Shown here piece by piece: positions 23,907 to 33,077 of a DNA stretch of 64,000 bases; position 1 is the stretch's first letter, and each line of letters begins with the position of its first letter. This DNA is from an uncultured Bacilli bacterium (GTDB taxonomy: Bacteria; Bacillota_I; Bacilli_A; RF39; UBA660), in NCBI GenBank assembly GCA_934090685.1, contig CAKOJN010000005.1:1-64000 (forward strand), written 5' to 3'. Under the pieces are notes generated by a model that made no database searches, was not told where the DNA came from, and saw only the letters and a list, made by a program, of their open reading frames with translations. Position numbers and translations under genes: made by a program.

Positions 23907-26472
23907 TAGCATCATACCAATCTTTACCATATTCTATTTCTACTTTTAATGGCACTGATAGCTTATAAATACCTTCCATAATATTTCTTACAAGTTCCTT
24001 AATACTTTCAAGTTCTTCATTTGGAACTTCAAATATTAATTCATCATGAACTTGTAATAACATTTTAGTTTTATAATTATTCTTTTTAAGTTCATTATCA
24101 ATCTTTATCATTGCCATTTTTAATATATCAGCACTAGTTCCTTGTATTGGTGTATTAAGTGCCATTCTGTCACCCATAGATCTTATTAAATAATTAGTAT
24201 TCTTTATTTCTTCTATTATTCTTTTTCTATTAAATAGTGTTCTAACATATCCAAGTTCTCTAGTTTTTTCAACTATATCTTTCATATATTTATTTACTTC
24301 TGGATATAATTCTAAATATTTATCTATATATGTTTTTGCTTCTTTTGCTGTTATATCTAAGTTCTCCCCAAGACCAAATCCACTAATACCATAAACTATA
24401 CCAAATATTACTGCTTTAGCAGTTCTTCTCATATCTTTAGTAACATCTTTTTCTAAAACATTAAATATATCGCTAGCGACGTGAGTATGTATATCTTCAT
24501 TATTATTAAATGCTTCTTTTAAGCTTTCACAGTCAGTTATATGTGCTAGTATTCTAAGTTCTATTTGAGAGTAATCACTTGATAATAAAACACAATTTTC
24601 ATTTGCCACAAAAGCTTTTCTAATTTTCTTACCTTCTTCATTTCTAACAGGTATATTTTGTAAATTAGGATCTACTGATGATAGTCTTCCTGTTCTAGTA
24701 CCAGTTTGTTTATATATAGTATGTATCTTACCATCACTTCTAACATAATTATTAAATGTATCTAAGTAAGTAGAATATAATTTAGATAAATTTCTATATT
24801 CTAAAATATCTTTAATTATTGGATAATGTGTTTCATATTTAACAAGGACATCATGAGCAGTAGACATTGCTTGTTTACCTTTACCTCTTGGTATCATTAC
24901 TTTATTATAAAGAACATCTGCTAGTTGCTTTGGAGATGATATATTAAACTCAACTCCTGCTTCATCATATATTCTATGAGTTAAAACATCTATTTTATTT
25001 TTAATATCTTTCTTTAAGTCATCTATTATATTTGTTTTGACTGTTATACCGTTTATTTCCATATTAGCAAGTACATAAATTAATGGATGCTCTATATTAT
25101 AATATAACTCAGTCATTTCTTCTTCTTTTAATTTATTATTATATTCTTCATATGTATCATATAAGAATTTTGCTTTACTTGTAATAGTGTTTATTATTTC
25201 TTCTTCATTAAGTGGTGTTTTTTTATTAATTATTTTTTCATAATAAGGAATATCTATTCCATAAGTAGTTGCTAAGTATGACACATCGTCTTTAACATTA
25301 ATTTCAAGTAAATAAGATGCGATCAATGTATCAAATGATGATGATGTATCAATATTATATTTATTTAATGCCACTATATTCTTTTTAAGATCGAAAGTTA
25401 CAGTAATATTTTTTAATAAATCTTTATTTAATAATATACTTGGTAAATCTAAGTAATATAAAGTATTACCATCATATATTGAACCACCTATTATATTAGA
25501 AACATGATAATTAGTATTATCAAGTTCTAAATAGAAACTATATTTACCACTTACTTCTATCTTACCTTTAACTATTTCTATTTTATTTTTTTCTTGTTTA
25601 GATGGTAGTTTAGTAATATTCTTCAAAAACGAATTAAATTCTAGTTCTTTATATTTATCTATTAATTTATTAATATCAGGACCATTATATTTAATACTTT
25701 CAAATGTATATTCAAAGTCTATTGTTTTATATATTGTTGCTAGTTTATATGAAAAATATGCATTATCTTTATCATTTAATAATTTCTCTTTAAGTTTACC
25801 ACTTATATTATCTATATTATTATATACTCTATCTAATGAACCATACTTTTGTATTAAACTAATAGCTGTTTTTTCGCCTATACCTTTAACACCAGGTATA
25901 TTATCAGATGAATCTCCCATCAATGATTTTAAATCAATCATTTTAATTGGTTCTACACCATAAGTATCAAAGAATGTTTTTTCATCCATAAGTATATAAT
26001 CTTTTTGTTTTAATAATTTAACATTAACCTCATCACTTATCAATTGTAATAAATCTTTATCACTACTTATAATGGTCGCATTATAATTTTTATCTTCATC
26101 TGCCATTCTTGCGAATGTTCCGATAATATCATCTGCTTCATAATTATCACATTCAATATATTTAATACCCATAAGAGTACATATTTCTTTAGCTATTGGA
26201 AATTGCACTTTTAAATCTTCCGGTGTTTCAATTCTCCCATCTTTATAGTTATCATACATATCTTGTCTAAAATTATGTCCTTTATCAAATGCTATCATCA
26301 TATATTCTGGATTTTCTTCATTAATAATTTTATTTATCATATTTACAAATCCATATAATGCATTAGTTGGAAGACCTTTAGAATTTCTCATTAAGTTTCC
26401 ATTGTATGCAGTAGCATAATAACTTCTAAATAATAAATTATTTCCATCTACTAGTATTGCTCTTTTTTTCAT
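23902..26472 (-). CDS. polA: DNA polymerase I
   Basis: About 856 residues from ATG 26472 (AGGTGG upstream; the frame extends three codons to a GTG). It removes RNA primers and fills gaps. The N-terminal 5' nuclease domain (about 1-290) contains VDGNNLLFRSYYA and the acidic cluster ECDNYEADDIIGT and SDKDLLQL. The middle domain (about 300-460) lacks a clear DxE exonuclease motif, so proofreading is probably lost, as in many Bacillota. The polymerase domain has motif A SSDYSQIELRILAHI, O-helix RRTAKAVIFGIVYGI and motif C LQVHDELIFEV. No adjacent fpg or coaE. The dinD copy follows at once downstream. Confidence 0.97.
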   Translation of the reverse strand: MKKRAILVDGNNLLFRSYYATAYNGNLMRNSKGLPTNALYGFVNMINKIINEENPEYMMIAFDKGHNFRQDMYDNYKDGRIETPEDLKVQFPIAKEICTLMGIKYIECDNYEADDIIGTFARMADEDKNYNATIISSDKDLLQLISDEVNVKLLKQKDYILMDEKTFFDTYGVEPIKMIDLKSLMGDSSDNIPGVKGIGEKTAISLIQKYGSLDRVYNNIDNISGKLKEKLLNDKDNAYFSYKLATIYKTIDFEYTFESIKYNGPDINKLIDKYKELEFNSFLKNITKLPSKQEKNKIEIVKGKIEVSGKYSFYLELDNTNYHVSNIIGGSIYDGNTLYYLDLPSILLNKDLLKNITVTFDLKKNIVALNKYNIDTSSSFDTLIASYLLEINVKDDVSYLATTYGIDIPYYEKIINKKTPLNEEEIINTITSKAKFLYDTYEEYNNKLKEEEMTELYYNIEHPLIYVLANMEINGITVKTNIIDDLKKDIKNKIDVLTHRIYDEAGVEFNISSPKQLADVLYNKVMIPRGKGKQAMSTAHDVLVKYETHYPIIKDILEYRNLSKLYSTYLDTFNNYVRSDGKIHTIYKQTGTRTGRLSSVDPNLQNIPVRNEEGKKIRKAFVANENCVLLSSDYSQIELRILAHITDCESLKEAFNNNEDIHTHVASDIFNVLEKDVTKDMRRTAKAVIFGIVYGISGFGLGENLDITAKEAKTYIDKYLELYPEVNKYMKDIVEKTRELGYVRTLFNRKRIIEEIKNTNYLIRSMGDRMALNTPIQGTSADILKMAMIKIDNELKKNNYKTKMLLQVHDELIFEVPNEELESIKELVRNIMEGIYKLSVPLKVEIEYGKDWYDAK

Positions 26473-26512
26473 CATATCCACCTATTAATTATTTTACTAT
26501 AATTTAACTATT

Positions 26513-26541
26513 TTGACAAATAAAGAATAATATGTTATTAT
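26513..26541 (+). promoter_or_regulatory. Promoter of the candidate antitoxin RNA
   Basis: TTGACA (26513-26518), 17-bp spacer, TATTAT (26536-26541). Transcription would start near 26548 with no gene of normal size before the terminator at 26623-26656. Confidence 0.75.
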
Positions 26542-26547
26542 GAATGC

Positions 26548-26657
26548 ATCAAGGAAACTTGAATAAAATAAAAATGGAACACTTGACCGTAGAATGTTGG
26601 GTGTCGCCAATAGTTTTTGGTTTCACCTAAATCATTACTGAGTTAGGTGATTTTTTA
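26548..26657 (+). ncRNA. Candidate type I antitoxin small RNA
   Basis: About 110 nt from the promoter at 26513 to a strong terminator (TCACCTAA/TTAGGTGA and six T, 26623-26656). It has no convincing coding sequence. It converges on the 27-codon hydrophobic peptide gene (stop at 26666), so the two transcripts would overlap tail to tail if the toxin mRNA reads past its stop. Its 5' half resembles the 5' leader of the toxin mRNA in the same sense (GGAACAYTTGAC ... TTGGGTG ... TCGCCA). Confidence 0.6.
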
Positions 26658-26665
26658 TTTCAATA

Positions 26666-26749
26666 TTATATTAAAATAACATAAAGTAGAATAACAAGAA
26701 GCAATATAATAATTAACAAAAAAGATATTATAAGATCTTTCTTACTCAT
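26666..26749 (-). CDS. 27-aa hydrophobic peptide, candidate type I toxin
   Basis: ATG 26749 follows GGAGG and is too short for the usual ORF cut-off. The peptide is MSKKDL followed by some 20 residues that are almost all Ile, Leu, Val and Tyr, i.e. a basic start plus one membrane helix, the build of Fst, TxpA and Ldr-type toxins that damage the membrane. It has its own strong promoter, a hairpin directly before the ribosome site (CCAAAA/TTTTGG, 26764-26783), and a convergent small RNA. I infer a type I toxin-antitoxin pair; a small membrane peptide with another role is the alternative. Confidence 0.65.
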   Translation of the reverse strand: MSKKDLIISFLLIIILLLVILLYVILI

Positions 26750-26758
26750 AATACCGCC

Positions 26759-26783
26759 TCCTTCCAAAAAATTGAATTTTGGC
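26759..26783 (-). repeat. 25-bp hairpin repeat before toxin ribosome site (second copy 26933-26957)
   Basis: The 25 bases here recur exactly at 26933-26957. On the minus strand they form CCAAAA...TTTTGG directly before GGAAGGA. In this copy a full GGAGG and ATG follow; at 26933 no start codon or peptide follows, so that copy is a relic. Confidence 0.75.
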
Positions 26784-26813
26784 GATCACCCAACTGTCAA
26801 ATGTTCCGCAAAG

Positions 26814-26842
26814 ATTATAACAGTTTATTTTATGTAATGCAA
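26814..26842 (-). promoter_or_regulatory. Toxin promoter
   Basis: Minus-strand TTGCAT (26842-26837), exact 17-bp spacer, TATAAT (26819-26814). The transcript would begin near 26807 with GGAACATTTGAC and reach the peptide start after about 58 nt. Confidence 0.75.
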
Positions 26843-26932
26843 TACTATACATTGCTTTTTAGTATAATATAAAATATATGATACTATCATATCAAAAAAC
26901 TTGAAGAATACTAAAATGAAAACCTCAGTGTT

Positions 26933-26957
26933 TCCTTCCAAAAAATTGAATTTTGGC
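26933..26957 (-). repeat. Relic copy of the toxin-leader hairpin
   Basis: Exact 25-bp match to 26759-26783, lying between the obg terminator and the intact locus. Nothing peptide-like follows on the minus strand. Confidence 0.75.
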
Positions 26958-26963
26958 AAACTA

Positions 26964-26990
26964 AAAACACTTAAGTATTTTAAGTGTTTT
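26964..26990 (-). terminator. obg terminator, possibly bidirectional
   Basis: AACACTTAA/TTAAGTGTT hairpin flanked by T runs on both strands, just after the obg stop. Confidence 0.75.
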
Positions 26991-26991
26991 T

Positions 26992-28275
26992 TTAGTATAG
27001 TTTTTCTTCGTATTCAAACTCTTGATCTAATATTGAAACAATATCTCCTTCTTTAGCACCAAGATTTTTTAATTCATCATCTACTCCTAGATTTTTTAAT
27101 TTTCTTGCAAATCTAAGTGCTGATTCATCTGAATTAAATCTAGTCATTTTTAATAGTTTTTCTAAATCTTTGCCAGTAACAACCCATCTATTTTGACCTT
27201 CTCTTTTAATTTGATATGGTTTTTCATGTTTAAATTCATAAAGTACATAATCTTCAAATTCATTTTTATCATATGTTTCTTCATCTGGAATAGACTCTAA
27301 TATTTCTTTTAATTTGAATATTAACTCTTTAGTTCCTTCTAGTGTTGCGGCTGATACTTCGATTATTTCTAAATCTTTATATTCTTTTTTAAATCTTTCT
27401 AGGTTTTCTTTTGCAGTTTCAATGTCCATTTTATTAGCAACAACTACTTCTCTTTTATTATAAAGAGTTTCACTATAATTTTTTAATTCTTTTCTAATAA
27501 TTTTATAGTCTTCAATAACATCTCTATTATCAACTTGTGCCATATCTAAAACATGACAAACTATTTTACATCTTGATACATGTTTTAAGAACTTATCTCC
27601 AAGACCAATTCCTTCAGATGCCCCTTCAATCATACCTGGTAAATCAGCAACAACATAACTATAGTCTCCTGACTTAACAACTCCTAGATTTGGTACTAGT
27701 GTTGTGAAGTGATAATCTGCGATTTTTGGTTTAGCAGCTGAGATAACTGATATTAAAGAACTTTTGCCTACTGATGGGAAACCTATAAGACCAACATCTG
27801 CTAGTAATTTTAATTCACATATAACGTTTCTTTCTTGCCCTGGTTCTCCAAGTTCACTAGTATAAGGCGCTTTATTTTTATTTGTCATAAAGGCAGCATT
27901 ACCTTTTCCACCTCTTCCACCTTTAGCAACAATTGCTTCTTGACCATCTTTTACTAAGTCACACACTATAAGATTAGTATCTGTATCTTTAATAGTTGTT
28001 CCAACTGGAACCACTATAACAGTATCTTCTGCTGTACTACCTGTTTGGTTTCTACCTCTACCATTAGTCCCATTTTCACCTTTTAATACTTTTTTATATC
28101 TTAAATCTATTAGTGTTCTAAGGCCTTTATCTGCCTTAAAGATAATGTTTCCACCTCTTCCACCATTACCACCATCAGGTCCACCTAGTGGAACATATTT
28201 TTCTCTTAAGAAAGATGTACATCCATCTCCACCTTTACCAGCTATTAATTTTAAATTTACTTCATCTATAAACAT
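26992..28275 (-). CDS. obg: Obg GTPase (ribosome assembly)
   Basis: A 427-residue GTPase that acts in late 50S assembly and stress control. ATG 28275 (GAGGG, five bases) gives the canonical start MFIDEVNLKLIAGKGGDGC; the frame is open ten codons upstream without support. The Gly-rich Obg fold is about 1-155, the G domain has GFPSVGKSSL (about 168), DLPGMIEGA (about 212) and NKMD (about 282). The C-terminal OCT domain (about 345-425) is present. It is the last gene after the flippase but separated from it by a terminator. The rplU-rpmA genes that often precede obg are not here. Confidence 0.97.
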   Translation of the reverse strand: MFIDEVNLKLIAGKGGDGCTSFLREKYVPLGGPDGGNGGRGGNIIFKADKGLRTLIDLRYKKVLKGENGTNGRGRNQTGSTAEDTVIVVPVGTTIKDTDTNLIVCDLVKDGQEAIVAKGGRGGKGNAAFMTNKNKAPYTSELGEPGQERNVICELKLLADVGLIGFPSVGKSSLISVISAAKPKIADYHFTTLVPNLGVVKSGDYSYVVADLPGMIEGASEGIGLGDKFLKHVSRCKIVCHVLDMAQVDNRDVIEDYKIIRKELKNYSETLYNKREVVVANKMDIETAKENLERFKKEYKDLEIIEVSAATLEGTKELIFKLKEILESIPDEETYDKNEFEDYVLYEFKHEKPYQIKREGQNRWVVTGKDLEKLLKMTRFNSDESALRFARKLKNLGVDDELKNLGAKEGDIVSILDQEFEYEEKLY

Positions 28276-28309
28276 AAAAATCCCTCTTCCATACAATTTT
28301 ACCATAATA

Positions 28310-28333
28310 AAAGGTATATTTCTATACCTTTTT
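28310..28333 (-). terminator. Flippase terminator
   Basis: AAAGGTATA/TATACCTTT stem with GAAA loop and T tail on the minus strand, upstream of obg. Confidence 0.8.
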
Positions 28334-29956
28334 AAGTCTTAGTTTAACTAATATTTTATCTATAAATTCATTACCAAGTGTTTCGTTAATTGCATTATTT
28401 TTATAAACTATTGTTAAGTATATAATTACACCTAATATTCCATGTATCATTAATGAAATAGCACTACTTATAAATGTATAATCAAACTTAATAAATGCTT
28501 TAGATAATAATATTGGAACTATTATAGCAATAGATGGCACTATTAACTTTTTCATTAAGTCAATTGTTTTTCTATAACTAAAATGCATTTCTTTTCTTAA
28601 ATAAATTAATGCGATTGATATTGAAATTGAGTATCCAATACAAGTTGATACTATAGTTGCAATATATTCAGGAAGACCTACTTTATTAAATAATAAAATA
28701 AGTGGTATATCAAGTAATGCATTAGCAAGCAGTCCTGCGACTGAATTAATATAAACTATTTTAAATTTTCTCATACTTTGAAGACAAGTATTTATAACAG
28801 TCCATACTCCAAAGAATATATGACTTATAGCAGACACTTTAAGTGCAAGTGAACCATATTTACTACTACCATAGAAAATATAATAACTTTCATTTGATAA
28901 CATTAGTAATAACAATGCCATAGGAACAGTTATTATTAACATAGTTGATATTGCCTGATTGAATCTTCTATTTACCTCATCATAATCTTTTCTTATATAA
29001 CTTGTTGTTACATGTGGGATTATATTAGTAGTAAGTGATATAGCAATAGCTATTATAACAGTACATATCTTAGGTGCCCAAGTTGATACTATTCCTGATA
29101 CTGTTTCACTTTCTATCGCAGAATAACCTATCATATGAAGACCTTTTATAATAAGTTTTACATCTACTATAGTATATAAATTATCAACTATAGATATTAT
29201 TACAAGTGGTACACAATATGATAATATTTTTTTAGCAATAGTTTTATTTGGTACTTGATCTTTTTTATCAGCAACTGGAAATTCTTTTTTATTATTTTTA
29301 ACTTTTATTCTTAAGTAAATATAAGCAGCAAGTCCACCTATAAATGCGCCTAAAAGTGCAACACCTACTCCACTTGTAACTGATTTATTTAACACTTTAA
29401 TCACTGTAAATGAACCTAATAATACAACCATTATTCTAACAATTTGCTCTATTAATTGAGAATACGAAGTTGGTGTTATAAATTTATGTCCTTGCATATA
29501 TCCTCTTAATACACTTAAGAATGGTATTATTATTAAACAAAATGATACTGATTTAATTACATATGATATATCTTCAATGCTATTACCACCAGTAACATCA
29601 CTTATTATAAATCTAGCAATATATTCTGAACCAAAGAATACTATTAAAAATGAAAAGATTGCTAAGAATGCAATTATCTTTTTACCTATTTTATATGCTC
29701 GTTCTTTAGCATCATACATATTAAGAGCAAGATACTCACTTATAATCATAGATATTGCGATTGGTATACCGGCAGTACTAATATTTAAAAACAAATTATA
29801 AATATTATATGCATAACTATAAAGAGTTCCACCATTTGTACCTATTATCTTATAAAAAGGTATTACATATAAAGCACCTAATAATTTAATTATAATTAAT
29901 ATTACAGATGTAACTATTGTTCCTTGTATAAATGTATTTTTCTTTAATTTTTTCAT
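28322..29956 (-). CDS. SpoVB/MurJ-type lipid-linked oligosaccharide flippase
   Basis: A 544-residue MOP-superfamily transporter with about 14 membrane segments; the start TFIQGTIVTSVILIIIKLLG and the YNLFLNISTAGIPIAIS segment resemble SpoVB/YtgP proteins, which move lipid II or related cell-wall precursors across the membrane. The ATG overlaps the TGA of the ATP-grasp gene (ATGA), so the two are coupled. With alr and WalJ upstream this forms a cell-envelope operon. Whether it serves vegetative wall, spore cortex or a teichoic-type polymer cannot be told. Confidence 0.82.
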   Translation of the reverse strand: MKKLKKNTFIQGTIVTSVILIIIKLLGALYVIPFYKIIGTNGGTLYSYAYNIYNLFLNISTAGIPIAISMIISEYLALNMYDAKERAYKIGKKIIAFLAIFSFLIVFFGSEYIARFIISDVTGGNSIEDISYVIKSVSFCLIIIPFLSVLRGYMQGHKFITPTSYSQLIEQIVRIMVVLLGSFTVIKVLNKSVTSGVGVALLGAFIGGLAAYIYLRIKVKNNKKEFPVADKKDQVPNKTIAKKILSYCVPLVIISIVDNLYTIVDVKLIIKGLHMIGYSAIESETVSGIVSTWAPKICTVIIAIAISLTTNIIPHVTTSYIRKDYDEVNRRFNQAISTMLIITVPMALLLLMLSNESYYIFYGSSKYGSLALKVSAISHIFFGVWTVINTCLQSMRKFKIVYINSVAGLLANALLDIPLILLFNKVGLPEYIATIVSTCIGYSISISIALIYLRKEMHFSYRKTIDLMKKLIVPSIAIIVPILLSKAFIKFDYTFISSAISLMIHGILGVIIYLTIVYKNNAINETLGNEFIDKILVKLRLKKV

Positions 29957-30975
29957 AAATTCATCTTCTTCATTTCTTCTTCACCAAGTATCTCTGATAT
30001 CTTAGCTAAATGACCTACATGTTCATCATTAAATAAATAATATTGAACAAGCCCATAACTTGGATATTCATTTCCTTCCATAATAACAGGTCCATCTGGT
30101 GTAAAAGCAATGTCCCATCCTACATATCTTACCTCAGGCACTAAAAGTGCTGCTTTTAATGCCATATCAAATGCTTCTTTTACATACGGTACTTTAACAG
30201 TACTAAATTTAATCTTTGCCATTGGATGATACTCATAAGTATTAGCAACATCATCTACTACTCTACTACATATTTTACCATTTTCATCAAGTCTCATATA
30301 AGCATCAGAGCATCCTATTGCAACTGCATCATCAATATTAATTCTAAGAGCATTAGCAAGTATATAACTTTTACCATCTTTAACAAGAGTCACAATTCTA
30401 AAAGAATTAACTGCATAAGGATTTAACTTATCAAGTTCTTTATGTTGTATAATTTCTTCTTCTATTAAATTTAATTTTTTACTTTTTAATTCTTCAAATA
30501 ATTTATTAACATCTTTTATATCTTTAATACATATTTTTTCTATACCATGTCCACCAAAGTCAGTTGGAGGTTTAGCAAATACATTCTTTTTACCTTTAAT
30601 AAATGATTTAAAATCATCAACAGTAGAAACTCTTAAATCAAGAAAATCTCTTTTAATAAAGTCTCTAAATACTTTATTGAATAATAGTTTATCTCTCATA
30701 ACAGCTATATATCTATCATCATTTAAATATTTAAGCATTTTATAAAAAGATTTAGTTGTTACATAAGTCTTCTTTTCATCTTCTGTTAAATTGATATAAT
30801 CTCCTTTTAAGTAATCAGTATATCCTATGCCATATTTTATAAAGTTTTTGATCATATCTCTTTTAACATAACCCTTACTTTTATTATTGCGTTTAGCAAT
30901 ATCACTACTTAATTTATCAAGTTTTTCAAAATTTATTGCTTTTACTTTTTTAAACATCATTGTTTTAAGACTCAT
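29953..30975 (-). CDS. ATP-grasp protein, sugar-transfer associated type
   Basis: A 340-residue protein with an AGGAGG ribosome site. ATP-grasp features include KNVFAKPPTDFGGHGIEKI (about 130, nucleotide loop), LIEEEIIQH (about 172), NSFRIVTLV (about 190) and the late metal-binding VGWDIAFTPDGPVIMEGNEYPS (about 290-310). The family is found in surface polysaccharide and teichoic-acid loci and is thought to join carboxylates to amines or hydroxyls. Here it overlaps alr upstream by 11 bp and the flippase downstream by four bp, so it probably modifies an envelope precursor, perhaps with D-alanine, which is inference. Confidence 0.75.
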   Translation of the reverse strand: MSLKTMMFKKVKAINFEKLDKLSSDIAKRNNKSKGYVKRDMIKNFIKYGIGYTDYLKGDYINLTEDEKKTYVTTKSFYKMLKYLNDDRYIAVMRDKLLFNKVFRDFIKRDFLDLRVSTVDDFKSFIKGKKNVFAKPPTDFGGHGIEKICIKDIKDVNKLFEELKSKKLNLIEEEIIQHKELDKLNPYAVNSFRIVTLVKDGKSYILANALRINIDDAVAIGCSDAYMRLDENGKICSRVVDDVANTYEYHPMAKIKFSTVKVPYVKEAFDMALKAALLVPEVRYVGWDIAFTPDGPVIMEGNEYPSYGLVQYYLFNDEHVGHLAKISEILGEEEMKKMNL

Positions 30976-32191
30976 TTTTACCCTCCTTTATCTCCATTAC
31001 ATACTTTTCTTCATAAACTTTTTTATTATTTTTAATATATACTCTTGGTAAGTTTTTACCTATATTTACAAGAGTATTATGCATACTCGTATTATTTAAT
31101 CTTGCTATCTGACCAATAGTTATACCATCACCTAAAATGGTTACTTCATCATTTATACTAACACTTTCATCTATTAGTATACTCATCATACACATAGATA
31201 TTTCACCAATAACAGGATATTTTTTATTATTAATTACTACATATCTATTTATATAGTTAATCCCAATCCCATCATCATAACCAATTGGTATTGTTGCGAT
31301 TATTTCATCTTTCTTTGCTTCATAAAGAATTCCGTAACCTACTTTATCACCTTGCTTTATATGCTTGATTTGTATAATATTAGTTTTAAGTTTTAAAGCA
31401 GTTTTAAGTTCGATATTCACATTATCATATGTTTTACTTATGTTATATTTTTTAATTAAATAATTATTTCTAATCTTCCTTAATATATTTTTAGGACTAT
31501 TTGATAATCTTTTTGGTGCGATATCAAATCCATATAATATAGTTCCAATTCTAATAGCATTAGCAAATTCTAACTTCGGATGAGAAAGAACTATAAAACT
31601 ACTACTCAAATGTATTATTGGTATCTTAGATAAATCTAAATCACTAGTAATATCTTTAAAATTAGAAACTTGAATATCATAGAATTTATCATGAGTACCA
31701 GGCGTTGCGAAATGAGTGAATAACCCTTCTAGATATATATTTTTATTTGAATTAATAATACGGACTATTTCATTTAATTCATTTTTACTACTAACGCCTA
31801 ATCTATTCATTCCAGTATCTATTTTAATATGAACTTTTATGTTTTTATTTGTAATTTTTATTATTTCTTTTAGATAATCAACTTCATGAATAGTTAGAGT
31901 TATATTATTATCTATTGCTACGTCAATTGAATCTAGTTCAATCTTTTCAACACAAAGAATACCTATATCTTTGTTATATTTTCTTATATTCATTGCTTCT
32001 TCTAAAGAAGATGTTGCAAAATAATTAATACCACTCTTTATTAAATCATTTACTATATACATACCATGATTATATGCATTTGATTTAACCATTGCTATAT
32101 AGTACTTATAGTTATTATATTTTTCTATTATGTTTTTTACATTAGAAGTTATGTTATCAATATTTACTTCCATAAATGTTTTTCTATACAT
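30965..32191 (-). CDS. alr: Alanine racemase
   Basis: A 408-residue PLP enzyme that makes D-alanine for peptidoglycan. ATG 32191 gives the usual start MYRKTFMEVNIDNI; a GGTG lies just upstream. The PLP lysine is in AMVKSNAYNHG (usual AVVKADAYGHG; the Asp and Gly are replaced by Asn), and the opposing catalytic Tyr is in GYGILYEA (about 278). HIKIDTGMNRLG and EISMCMMSILID are clear family blocks. It is slightly longer than most because of an Asn/Lys-rich insertion at about 215-245. Confidence 0.93.
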   Translation of the reverse strand: MYRKTFMEVNIDNITSNVKNIIEKYNNYKYYIAMVKSNAYNHGMYIVNDLIKSGINYFATSSLEEAMNIRKYNKDIGILCVEKIELDSIDVAIDNNITLTIHEVDYLKEIIKITNKNIKVHIKIDTGMNRLGVSSKNELNEIVRIINSNKNIYLEGLFTHFATPGTHDKFYDIQVSNFKDITSDLDLSKIPIIHLSSSFIVLSHPKLEFANAIRIGTILYGFDIAPKRLSNSPKNILRKIRNNYLIKKYNISKTYDNVNIELKTALKLKTNIIQIKHIKQGDKVGYGILYEAKKDEIIATIPIGYDDGIGINYINRYVVINNKKYPVIGEISMCMMSILIDESVSINDEVTILGDGITIGQIARLNNTSMHNTLVNIGKNLPRVYIKNNKKVYEEKYVMEIKEGKNES

Positions 32192-32239
32192 ACATTTCAC
32201 CATATTAATTTTAACATAATTATATTTATTTTAAAAGAA

Positions 32240-32270
32240 AAGAGGTATATTTTTACGTTATACCTCTAGT
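32240..32270 (-). terminator. Terminator after the WalJ-like gene
   Basis: AGAGGTATA/TATACCTCT hairpin then TTTCTTTT on the minus strand. Confidence 0.8.
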
Positions 32271-33007
32271 TTTTCACTAATTTTATCTTTATATGTTAAA
32301 AATATTTTGATATTTTTATCTATTGAATCTCTATTTACTTGATATGCTTTTTCATATGTATTATCATGATCACTTATATGTATTAAGTATATATATTTAG
32401 TATTATTTCCTATAAAATAATTTAAATACTTAGCACAATCTTCATTAGATAAATGTCCCATATCTCCAATATTCCTTAGTTTAGTCATTTGATCTTTAGT
32501 ACCATTCATTTCCATTTCTACATCATGATTACTTTCAAGTAAATACACAGTTTTATTTTTTAATTTGTTATGATATTTAGAATGTATCATACCAGTATCA
32601 GCCATATATGCTATGCTATTACCACCGTATTCAAATACAAAACCATATCCTTTTTTATCATGAGAAATTGGTACTTTATCAAATTTAATACCCATAATAT
32701 TATCAAGTTCATCAAACAACACTACATCCTTTAATTTATCTCTTTTATCATACTCAAGTAGTGTTTCACTTGATATATATATTTTAGTATTATAAACCCT
32801 ATTAAATGTATGAATACTTCTTACATGATCTATATGAGCATGTGTTACGATTATAAAATCAATACTTTCTGGTTCTACATCTATATCATATAGTCTTTCT
32901 TTCATAACACCATATGGAAGACCAGCATCTATTAAAAACTTTATATTATTTAGTTCTATATATGTAGAGTTACCACTACTACTGCTACTTAAAACAACTA
33001 CTTTCAT
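32258..33007 (-). CDS. walJ: WalJ/YycJ-type metallo-beta-lactamase-fold hydrolase
   Basis: A 249-residue MBL-fold protein. The N-terminus MKVVVLSSSSSGNSTYIEL matches WalJ/YycJ. Metal ligands are in VTHAHIDHVRS (HxHxDH, about 54-60), SHDKKGYG, the ADTG (about 132) and LLESNHD, with a late His in LIHISDHD. WalJ proteins are linked to cell-wall control and replication coordination; nuclease activity has been proposed. The gene is not beside walRK here and precedes alr by 54 bp with a terminator between. Confidence 0.85.
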   Translation of the reverse strand: MKVVVLSSSSSGNSTYIELNNIKFLIDAGLPYGVMKERLYDIDVEPESIDFIIVTHAHIDHVRSIHTFNRVYNTKIYISSETLLEYDKRDKLKDVVLFDELDNIMGIKFDKVPISHDKKGYGFVFEYGGNSIAYMADTGMIHSKYHNKLKNKTVYLLESNHDVEMEMNGTKDQMTKLRNIGDMGHLSNEDCAKYLNYFIGNNTKYIYLIHISDHDNTYEKAYQVNRDSIDKNIKIFLTYKDKISEKLEV

Positions 33008-33045
33008 TTAATTCACCATGTAATATTATAACACAAAGCAAAAAG

Positions 33046-33077
33046 AAAAAACTAATATTTATTTAATTAGTTTTTTA
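33046..33077 (-). terminator. Terminator of the InlB-repeat gene
   Basis: AAAACTAAT/ATTAGTTTT hairpin and T tail on the minus strand, overlapping the stop. Confidence 0.75.

Noticed and set aside
26548..26657. Antitoxin RNA base-paired over its 5' half with the toxin leader
   Set aside because: The similar segments are in the same sense, so they do not pair; only the 3' overlap would be complementary.
28145..28342. Plus-strand frame rich in Pro and Leu
   Set aside because: It is the complement of the Gly-rich Obg N-terminal domain, which explains its composition.
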